Source of the DNA: Reinekea forsetii
Lineage (GTDB): Bacteria > Pseudomonadota > Gammaproteobacteria > Pseudomonadales > Natronospirillaceae
Assembly: GCF_018860385.1 (NCBI RefSeq)
Contig: NZ_JAHKPH010000003.1
Coordinates: 77,585 to 141,584, forward strand
DNA: 64,000 bases
Direction: 5' to 3'
The notes under the pieces are model-generated. The model saw nothing but the letters and a program-made list of their open reading frames with translations. It did not search any database and had not been told where the DNA came from. Shown here one piece after another: positions 58,033 to 64,000 of this stretch. Position numbers and translations under genes: made by a program. Position 1 is the stretch's first letter. Every line of letters starts with the position of its first letter.

Positions 58033-58060
58033 AAGAGAGTAGCCACACGGCTACTCTCTT
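58033..58060 (+). terminator. Hairpin after the porin-PstS-like operon
   Basis: A perfect 12-bp stem (AAGAGAGTAGCC / GGCTACTCTCTT) with an ACAC loop, 26 nt after the stop codon. The following bases are AATATTACG, so only a weak U-tract. Confidence 0.7.
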
Positions 58061-58217
58061 AATATTACGTTTATAACTTCTAAAATTTACCTCCGCTCTT
58101 TCATCGCTAATCTTTACACTTCAAACTCTCGACTATTCACTCCCTTCCAGCGTTCTTTGCTTGAGCTATACTTAACAACCATTACAATACGCCCCTTTCT
58201 TTTACTCTGAGGTTTGC

Positions 58218-59585
58218 ATGAGCCAAGACAATATCATTAACACATTCAATGTTTCCGAAGGCCATACCTTAGATGCGCCTGGAAATGTCGGTTTTATCAG
58301 TCTTGGTTGCCCCAAAAACACGGTAGACTCAGAGCGTATCATCACGCAATTGCGTAGCGAAGGTTACAATATCATCCCCAGCTACGATAACGCCGATGTG
58401 GTTATCGTAAACACCTGTGGATTTATCGATTCGGCGGTCAAAGAATCCCTCGATACTATCGGTGAAGCACTAAACAAAAACGGCAAAGTATTAGTAACGG
58501 GTTGTTTAGGCGCTAAAGAAGATGATATTCGCGAAATACACCCCAGTGTATTATCGGTAACAGGCCCTCACGCCTATGAAGCAGTAGTCAAGCAAGTTCA
58601 CGAAGTTGTGCCGCCTAGACACGACCCTTATACATCACTGGTTCCCGATACAGGCATAAAGTTAACGCCTAAGCACTATGCCTATTTGAAAATTTCGGAA
58701 GGCTGCAACCACCGTTGTAGCTTCTGCATTATTCCGTCATTTCGCGGCGATTTAGTCAGCCGCCCAATTTCAGATGTATTAACGGAAGCCGAAAGCTTAG
58801 TCAAAGGCGGCACTAAAGAATTACTGGTCATCTCTCAAGATACCAGCGCGTATGGTGTCGACACTAAATATCGCGAAGCCATGTGGAAAGGCAAATCTAT
58901 ACAGACACGCATGAAAGCATTGTGTGAAGAGTTAGGACAACTCGATGCCTGGGTGCGAATGCATTACGTGTACCCATACCCACATGTCGATGACATTATT
59001 CCTATGATGGCAGAAAATAAAATTTTGCCTTACTTGGATATTCCGTTTCAGCATGCCAGCCCTTCAATATTAAAAGCCATGAAGCGCCCTGCCCATGCTG
59101 AAAAGGTTTTACACCGAATTAAAAAGTGGCGAGAAATCTGCCCCGACATTACGTTGCGCTCCACCTTTATTGTGGGTTTCCCAGGTGAAACTGAATCCGA
59201 TTTCCAAATGTTGCTCGACTTCTTAGAAGAAGCGCAATTAGACCGAGTGGGTGCATTTCAATATTCAAACGTCGATGGCGCAACAGCAGCGGCCTTACCC
59301 AACCACGTTGATGAAGCGGTTAAGCAAGAACGTTATGATCGTTTTATGGAAGTACAGCAGCGCATCAGTGCCGCACGCTTGCAAGCAAAGGTTGGTACTG
59401 AAATAGACGTTATCGTTGATGAAGTGGTCGAAGAAGGTGCCGTGGCACGTTCAAAAGCAGACGCTCCCGACATTGACGGCCAGGTGTTTTTAGACAACCA
59501 AACGCACTTAAAGCCAGGCGATATTTTAAGAGTAAAAGTTGAAGAAGCCGACGAGTACGATATGTGGGCGCACCCAATCGTTTAA
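58218..59585 (+). CDS. rimO: Ribosomal protein S12 methylthiotransferase RimO
   Basis: RimO adds a methylthio group to Asp88 of S12. The 455-residue protein has the N-terminal UPF0004 domain ([29 protein letters not shown], three Cys for a [4Fe-4S] cluster), the radical [11 protein letters not shown] motif within [19 protein letters not shown], and a C-terminal TRAM domain. The Cys ligands are all present. It starts 210 nt after the PstS-like gene. Confidence 0.96.
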   Translation: MSQDNIINTFNVSEGHTLDAPGNVGFISLGCPKNTVDSERIITQLRSEGYNIIPSYDNADVVIVNTCGFIDSAVKESLDTIGEALNKNGKVLVTGCLGAKEDDIREIHPSVLSVTGPHAYEAVVKQVHEVVPPRHDPYTSLVPDTGIKLTPKHYAYLKISEGCNHRCSFCIIPSFRGDLVSRPISDVLTEAESLVKGGTKELLVISQDTSAYGVDTKYREAMWKGKSIQTRMKALCEELGQLDAWVRMHYVYPYPHVDDIIPMMAENKILPYLDIPFQHASPSILKAMKRPAHAEKVLHRIKKWREICPDITLRSTFIVGFPGETESDFQMLLDFLEEAQLDRVGAFQYSNVDGATAAALPNHVDEAVKQERYDRFMEVQQRISAARLQAKVGTEIDVIVDEVVEEGAVARSKADAPDIDGQVFLDNQTHLKPGDILRVKVEEADEYDMWAHPIV

Positions 59586-59595
59586 TGGGTGTCGG

Positions 59596-59625
59596 TTCTA
59601 AAGCCTAATTTATTAGGCTTTAGAA
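59596..59625. terminator. Long hairpin between rimO and the DUF2798 gene
   Basis: TTCTAAAGCCTAA and TTAGGCTTTAGAA form a perfect 13-bp stem around TTTA. It overlaps the last codons of the DUF2798 gene, so one structure may serve both converging genes. Confidence 0.65.
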
Positions 59626-59840
59626 CACAGCTTTACCGCCAATTTTTGTACCATTGGCCCAAAAAGATATATCACTGAAAAGGCAATTGGCCAAGCCACA
59701 ACCCAAGCACCCAACCAGCGCCAGAGAAAGCCAGCATCTACCCCAGTATTTACCCAAGTAATTATTGCCGTCATGATTGTGACCATCATAGTTGTCATCA
59801 ATAATGACTGAACTAACCTCAAGTGCTTTACCGCAAACAT
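59613..59840 (-). CDS. DUF2798 membrane protein
   Basis: A 75-residue protein of the DUF2798 family with two membrane helices: LLMTTMMVTIMTAIITWVNTG and WLGAWVVAWPIAFSVIYLFGP. The N-terminal VQSLLMTTMMV and FxxRWLxAWxxAWPxA-like pattern are typical. Function unknown. Its last codons form half of the intergenic hairpin. Confidence 0.75.
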   Translation of the reverse strand: MFAVKHLRLVQSLLMTTMMVTIMTAIITWVNTGVDAGFLWRWLGAWVVAWPIAFSVIYLFGPMVQKLAVKLCSKA

Positions 59841-60326
59841 AAGAAATACCTAATATAAATTAAGCGCCAGATTATACGGGTAAGACAGCGGCTGTAAACA
59901 ACCGCTTTTCAATGTGGCCTTTATTCATACCGAAGTGCATCAATCGGATCTAACCGTGCGGCTTTTGCGGCTGGTAAACCCCTTACTGATCGATTAGTGA
60001 GTACTCTCTCACAATTCTTCACCTTTAAATATTGATAATTAAAATTCAGTTATATATTTTATATGCAAAGTAAAGCTTTCGATATTAAGAAAACTACATT
60101 TCAGGGATGAATGCTGTCTATGAGATTGACCAAGCTCAGTTAACATAAGCTTGAACTTTTAAATTGATTAGTCAGAGTTACAAGCGAGTAGTCAGCGTCC
60201 GTTCGTTTTAGATTTACTCAAATGAGTAGATAGGTAAGGATCCAGTTCTTACTTAACACCTATGAAGCTTTCAAGGAGTCATTTAGATATCCTGAGCTTT
60301 TATATTCATAATCAAAGGAATGAAAG
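59841..60326. other. Intergenic region with macB remnant and bacteriocin leader
   Basis: 486 nt. A hairpin at 59887-59906 (AGCGG / CCGCT, with TTTT on the plus side) and the macB 3' remnant at 59921-59977 lie at the left. The rest is AT-rich with no clear promoter boxes; TTGACC at 60125 has no -10 at proper spacing. The region must hold the promoter of the peptide gene. Confidence 0.5.
59921..59977 (-). pseudogene. Remnant of a macB-like 3' end
   Basis: On the minus strand this reads LPAAKAARLDPIDALRYE and a stop, the same last 18 residues as macB at 60861. It shares a perfect 32-bp match with it (59937-59968 and 60877-60908). Nothing upstream of these codons is conserved, so it is a 3' fragment. 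Confidence 0.85.
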
Positions 60327-60569
60327 ATGAAAAATTTAGATAAGAGCCAAGCTAACCTAATAAATGGTGGGCTTCTACACAATGGCGGTTATAGCGGTCA
60401 CAAGGGTTGGTCTACTTCCGCTATTAAAGCAGACCCTAAAAAACAAAAGAAAGGGGAAAAGTATGTTACTTGTGCTGGAACTGCATTTATTGCGGCCGCG
60501 TCAACTGCAGGTAGTGGCGGGTTAGCCGTAGGTACGGCCGCTGCAGTTACTGCGGTTGTTTGTTTATAA
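60327..60569 (+). CDS. Double-glycine-leader bacteriocin-like peptide
   Basis: An 80-residue peptide. MKNLDKSQANLINGG matches a double-glycine leader (L-x4-NLI-x-GG), cleaved after Gly15; a second GG at 20-21 is an alternative. The predicted core is His/Gly-rich then Lys-rich (KADPKKQKKGEK), with a hydrophobic Ala/Gly-rich C-terminal helix (about 50-78) bounded by Cys49 and Cys79, which could form a disulfide. This is the layout of class II bacteriocins and microcins. A ribosome binding site (AAAGGAATG) precedes it. A hairpin and a small membrane ORF follow, the usual bacteriocin-immunity order. Killing activity is inferred. Confidence 0.7.
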   Translation: MKNLDKSQANLINGGLLHNGGYSGHKGWSTSAIKADPKKQKKGEKYVTCAGTAFIAAASTAGSGGLAVGTAAAVTAVVCL

Positions 60570-60580
60570 ATCTAGTTAAA

Positions 60581-60601
60581 GGGTAGTTTCATAAACTACC
60601 C
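60581..60601 (+). terminator. Hairpin between the peptide gene and the membrane ORF
   Basis: GGGTAGTTT and AAACTACCC form a perfect 9-bp stem around a 3-nt loop, 11 nt after the peptide stop. The tail TATTACTG has few U residues, so it may be an attenuator or mRNA-stabilising element giving more peptide than immunity product. Confidence 0.55.
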
Positions 60602-60622
60602 TATTACTGTAAAGGAGGCTTT

Positions 60623-60790
60623 ATGTATAACAAAAAAATTATGAGCTTATTCAACTTTCTATTTATTTTACTTGTTGCCTATATTTCATATAACAGTACA
60701 GAAATATCAACAATCGACCTCATTTTATGTTTAGTTTTTATGCAAGTTCAATTACTAACAGTGATTAATATGTCTGCAACAAAAAGTTGA
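60623..60790 (+). CDS. 55-residue two-helix membrane protein, candidate immunity protein
   Basis: ATG at 60623 with a near-perfect AAAGGAGG site 5 nt upstream; TGA at 60788-60790. The product has two hydrophobic segments (MSLFNFLFILLVAYISY, about 7-23; STIDLILCLVFMQVQLLTVI, about 30-49) and short charged ends. Small two-helix membrane proteins directly after a bacteriocin gene are the common immunity type. No family recognised. Confidence 0.65.
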   Translation: MYNKKIMSLFNFLFILLVAYISYNSTEISTIDLILCLVFMQVQLLTVINMSATKS

Positions 60791-60860
60791 TTTATTGGAG
60801 TCCACTTTTTTATATGAATTTTAAATAAGCTCCATTCAGCTGTATTTAACAACCTCAGTA

Positions 60861-62072
60861 TTATTCATATCGTAAAGCATCAATCGGATCTAACCGTGCG
60901 GCTTTTGCAGCTGGTAATATACCAAAGATCACACCAACTCCTGTTGAAAACCCTAACGCCAACGCAATGGCCCATGCAGGTACATCTGAAGGCGGAAAAT
61001 TAGGTATCACCGATGCGATGGCCGTCCCTAAGCCAAAACCTATTGCTAAGCCAACCAAGCCACCAATCAAACTGATGATGACGGCTTCTAATAAAAATTG
61101 CAGCAAAATATCAGCGCGCGTTGCACCTAAGGCTTTGCAAATGCCGACTTCGCGAGTACGTTCCGTTACCGAAACCAACATGATGTTCATGATGCCAATG
61201 CCGCCGACTAATAGACTGATGCCGACAATACCGCCAAACACTAATGTGATGACTTGAGTGACCTGCCCGATAGAGCTTAAAACTTGATCGGAGCTTTGAA
61301 TGGTAAAATCAGATTCTTCATCACCGTTAATGCCGTGTTGCCGACGCAAGGTTTGTTTAACTCGCTCTGTAATGGCCGCCATACGATCTACATCGGATAC
61401 TCTCGCCACAAAAATAACAAAGGGTTGTTTTTGAAACCCCATAATTGAAATGGCCGTAGGGTAAGGAATGTAGACATAGTTATCTAAATCTTGCCCTAAC
61501 ATTTGGCCTTTACTTTCTAATACACCGATGACTTTTAACCAATGGGGTCCGTATTGAATAAACTCACCAATGGGGTTTTCAGGTAAACCAAGTTCTTCTT
61601 GTACCTTAACCCCTATAACAGCCACTTTTTTCCGTCCGTTAGCATCGGCCGTGGTAATGAACCGGCCAATTTCTGGATAAGAACTGTCCATCTCAGCATA
61701 GTCAGGCATAACACCGACAACATCGGCGCTGTGGTCTTTGCCTTGGTATTGCACACCATTGTATTCAAAGACAAATGTCTGAGGCGAGATCACTTCTATG
61801 CCATCAATTCCTCTCAGCTTAATGAGGTCATCGTCCGTCAGGTTGCCCTGTAAACGTCCGTAATTGTCTCGTTTTTGTTGAATAAAAAGTGAGTTAGAAC
61901 CATAGCCTTCGAACTGGTCTGTAATTGACGTTTCTAACCCTTTTACTAACGAAACCACGGCAATAATACTGGCCACACCAATAATAATACCCAATGAGGT
62001 TAAGAAGCTGCGCATTTTACTGGCTAAGATGGCACGAATAGCGGAACGAAACGCTTCAAATAGAATCAGCAT
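60861..62072 (-). CDS. MacB-like ABC transporter permease
   Basis: A 403-residue permease of the MacB/FtsX family: N-terminal membrane helix with RSFLTSLGIIIGVASIIAVVSL, a large periplasmic MacB-type domain (about 45-270), and three C-terminal helices (LVGGIGIMNIMLVSVTERTREVGICKALGA; FLLEAVIISLIGGLVGLAIG; AIALALGFSTGVGVIFGILPAAKAARLDPIDALRYE). The ATPase is encoded by the separate upstream gene, unlike fused MacB. Tripartite pumps of this kind export peptides, lipoproteins or drugs; the substrate here is unknown. The 3' end has a partial duplicate at 59921-59977. Confidence 0.93.
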   Translation of the reverse strand: MLILFEAFRSAIRAILASKMRSFLTSLGIIIGVASIIAVVSLVKGLETSITDQFEGYGSNSLFIQQKRDNYGRLQGNLTDDDLIKLRGIDGIEVISPQTFVFEYNGVQYQGKDHSADVVGVMPDYAEMDSSYPEIGRFITTADANGRKKVAVIGVKVQEELGLPENPIGEFIQYGPHWLKVIGVLESKGQMLGQDLDNYVYIPYPTAISIMGFQKQPFVIFVARVSDVDRMAAITERVKQTLRRQHGINGDEESDFTIQSSDQVLSSIGQVTQVITLVFGGIVGISLLVGGIGIMNIMLVSVTERTREVGICKALGATRADILLQFLLEAVIISLIGGLVGLAIGFGLGTAIASVIPNFPPSDVPAWAIALALGFSTGVGVIFGILPAAKAARLDPIDALRYE

Positions 62073-62074
62073 AA

Positions 62075-62791
62075 TTACAATGCTCCTTCTAATTGAACAG
62101 AATTGCGGAAATCGGAAACAACTTTGCCATCGGTTAGTTTAATTTGTCGCTGGCATCGTTCGGCGATATCAGGCTCGTGCGTGACCATGATGATGGTTTG
62201 ACCTTCGCTTTGCAGTTCGTCAAATAAATCTAAAATATCGTGACTGGTTGCGCTGTCTAGGTTTCCGGTGGGCTCATCGGCGAGCAATATAGAAGGCTGA
62301 GTCACTAACGCTCGCGCAATGGCAACTCGTTGGCGCTGCCCACCCGACAATTCGTTCGGTTGATGCCCCATGCGCTTAGATAAACCTACTCGCTCTAGCA
62401 TAGCTTGCGCTCTTTGCTTTCGTTTTTTATAACCCACTCGCTGATAAACCAAAGGTTGCATGACATTATGCAATGCATCTACGCGCGGTAGCAGGTTAAA
62501 ACTTTGAAAAATAAAGCCAATTTTACGATTGCGAACTTGGGCCAACTCACTGCCAGTCATGTCACCTACCGATTCGCCATCTAAATAATATTGGCCTTCT
62601 GAAGGAGAATCTAAACAGCCCAGTAAATTCATCAACGTAGACTTACCTGAACCACTTGAACCAATAATGGCCACGTAGTCGTTGGCGGATATATCAATAT
62701 CAATACCGTCCAACGCGTGCAAAGTTTCACCTCCCATCTGATAGGTACGGCGAATTTTGTTCAGTGATATAAGCGCTTGCGAATCAGTCAT
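62075..62791 (-). CDS. ABC transporter ATPase (MacB/LolD type)
   Basis: A 238-residue ATPase with Walker A GSSGSGKST, Q-loop FIFQSFNLLPR, signature LSGGQRQRVAIARAL, Walker B ILLADEPTGNLD and H-loop MVTHEP. It overlaps the macA-like gene by 8 nt and is 2 nt before the permease gene, so the three form one operon. Confidence 0.95.
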   Translation of the reverse strand: MTDSQALISLNKIRRTYQMGGETLHALDGIDIDISANDYVAIIGSSGSGKSTLMNLLGCLDSPSEGQYYLDGESVGDMTGSELAQVRNRKIGFIFQSFNLLPRVDALHNVMQPLVYQRVGYKKRKQRAQAMLERVGLSKRMGHQPNELSGGQRQRVAIARALVTQPSILLADEPTGNLDSATSHDILDLFDELQSEGQTIIMVTHEPDIAERCQRQIKLTDGKVVSDFRNSVQLEGAL

Positions 62792-63938
62792 CGTTCTTTA
62801 CCGTTATGGCTTGACCATCTTTTAACGTACGAAGAACACGGTAAGGACCAATGACCACTTCATCTGATGCCGACAAACCAGACTTAATAGCCTGATATCG
62901 ATCGTCTTGGGTTCCTAGCTCAACATTTTTAGACGTAACTTTACCGTCTTTTGCAATAAACACTTTAAAAGAAACTTCACCGCCTTCCGTTTGCTCTTGT
63001 ATGGCTTCGATTGGCACCAAAGGCCAGCTTCGCTCAGAACGATTCACTATTTCGGCCCGAGTGCTCATTCCTGGGCGTAAGGTTACGTTCTCGTTACCTT
63101 GAACTTTCACCTCGACGGGGAACACTAAAGAATTTTTACCCGGTACATTGCGGGCACTGGTGGCAATTTTAGTCACTTCGCCGGTTAACTCTTCATCGAG
63201 AAAGGCTACCGCAAATACTCGCACTGGCAACCCAAGTGACACGTGACCAATATCGGCCTCGTCTACATCGATTTCAGTCAAAATAACACTTGGGTCAACC
63301 AAGGTCATCAACGAAATATCCGCACCACCTGAAACGGCCAATTCACCTTTTTTAATGTCCAGTGCACTGACTAATCCACTGACAGGGGCTTTAATGATGG
63401 TCTTCTCCAATCGTTTCTTTGCCTGATCGAGCGCTTCCTGCGCTTGCGATTGCAATAGCGATTGCATTTTTAAATCGACCTTTGCCTGCGCAATTTGATT
63501 CTCCATATCTTCAATCGTTGTGGCTTGAGCCGCCCCTTGCGAGGCCAGTTTCAATTGCCTGTTTAATTGAATCTGCAAACTCTCGATACGCAGTTGTGCC
63601 CTTTCTTTATCGATAGCCCGTAAAGCAACATTGGTTTGCTGATTATCAACTTCCGTTTCAAAGCTCTCCTGATCTAATCGAATCAACACTTGACCTTGTT
63701 TAACTAAATCACCTTCTTCTACGGTAATTTCTTCTACACGTGCATTCACTTCAGATCGAATTTGAAACTCATCACCATAAGTTAATCGGCCACTGGCCAA
63801 TACAGTCGATTCAATGGGTTGTTCAATGACCGAAAAAGTTTGAACCGTATCGGGTTCGTCGGTTGTTTTATTGTTGCCAAGATAAGATAATCCAACAACC
63901 GCCAGCACGATAATGACTACAAGTAAGAGCTTTTTCAT
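62784..63938 (-). CDS. MacA-like membrane fusion protein
   Basis: A 384-residue HlyD/MacA-type adaptor: N-terminal membrane helix (LLLVVIIVLAVVGLSYLG), a biotinyl-lipoyl-like strand pair (VEEITVEEGDLVKQGQVLIRLD), a coiled-coil hairpin (about 80-185), the second lipoyl half (IIKAPVSGLVSALDIKKGELAVSG), beta-barrel and C-terminal membrane-proximal domain. AAGGAA precedes the ATG. It links the ABC permease to an outer-membrane channel such as TolC, not encoded here. About 60 nt of upstream sequence remains in the window, with no further gene. Confidence 0.93.
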   Translation of the reverse strand: MKKLLLVVIIVLAVVGLSYLGNNKTTDEPDTVQTFSVIEQPIESTVLASGRLTYGDEFQIRSEVNARVEEITVEEGDLVKQGQVLIRLDQESFETEVDNQQTNVALRAIDKERAQLRIESLQIQLNRQLKLASQGAAQATTIEDMENQIAQAKVDLKMQSLLQSQAQEALDQAKKRLEKTIIKAPVSGLVSALDIKKGELAVSGGADISLMTLVDPSVILTEIDVDEADIGHVSLGLPVRVFAVAFLDEELTGEVTKIATSARNVPGKNSLVFPVEVKVQGNENVTLRPGMSTRAEIVNRSERSWPLVPIEAIQEQTEGGEVSFKVFIAKDGKVTSKNVELGTQDDRYQAIKSGLSASDEVVIGPYRVLRTLKDGQAITVKNDD

Positions 63939-64000
63939 ATGGAATTTCCTTCAAAAATTCTTACAACGACATTAAGCCAAATTGAATCAACGCAGGTACC

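Larger units (their letters stand above)
59921..60917. repeat. Direct repeat of the macB 3' end flanking the peptide cassette
   Basis: Copies at 59921-59977 and 60861-60917, 940 bp apart in the same orientation, with a 32-bp identical core and about 85-90 percent match overall. The enclosed segment carries the double-glycine peptide gene and a small membrane ORF. Confidence 0.8.

Overview
The window looks like chromosomal DNA of a marine-type, moderately AT-rich gammaproteobacterium. The block recJ-thrC-hom / rplS-trmD-rimM-rpsP / ffh-ypjD-corB follows the gene order known from Pseudomonas and the Oceanospirillales, and the accessory genes (lipoproteins, VCBS/FG-GAP secreted proteins, TonB-like proteins, porins) fit that group. 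I cannot name a genus from the sequence alone. No rRNA, tRNA, CRISPR array, transposase or prophage was seen.

Region 1 (1-26881, minus strand) is a complete type VI secretion system (T6SS) locus. Transcribed right to left it reads tssJ-K-L-M-tagF-tssA-B-C, hcp (between its own terminators), tssE-F-G-H and vgrG. It then runs into an effector-loading tail: DUF6484, a HEAT-like protein, DUF2169, a ketoacyl-synthase-like protein, a DUF4150 PAAR-like tip, and a very large MIX/VasX-type effector. That effector carries an internal LysM and C-terminal membrane helices and runs off the left edge. Most junctions overlap or nearly touch, so translational coupling is likely.

Region 2 (27377-33076, plus strand) is divergent from the T6SS. 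It encodes a second VgrG with a roughly 1000-residue extension: an EExGH...DEGA zincin-like module, a Het-C-like module and a C-terminal LysM. A predicted lipoprotein follows directly and is the obvious candidate immunity protein.

Region 3 (33410-41338) holds two large secreted proteins: a lipoprotein ending in three Cys-containing Ig-like repeats, and an HELGH metalloprotease with Ig/cadherin-like repeats, FG-GAP repeats and a GlyGly-CTERM-like tail. A small membrane-anchored protein gene overlaps the start of the protease gene.

Region 4 (41579-54517) is housekeeping: recJ-thrC-hom, the S16/L19 operon, ffh, ypjD, corB, a Yip1-family protein, trmJ and an Mpo1-like protein. A structured palindromic repeat lies between hom and rplS, where dsbC and xerD sit in Pseudomonas. 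A 33-codon membrane ORF lies between rpsP and ffh.

Region 5 (54756-58007) is a three-gene cell-envelope operon: a signal-peptide protein with a chalcone-isomerase-like domain and two TonB C-terminal domains, an outer-membrane porin-like protein, and a small PstS-like protein. rimO and a DUF2798 protein follow.

Region 6 (59921-64000) is a MacAB-like ABC exporter on the minus strand. Just past its 3' end lies a short insert bounded by a direct repeat of the last codons of macB. The insert carries a double-glycine-leader, bacteriocin-like peptide gene and a 55-codon two-helix membrane ORF that could be its immunity gene. This cassette and the VgrG-Het-C/lipoprotein pair are the best candidates for undescribed systems.
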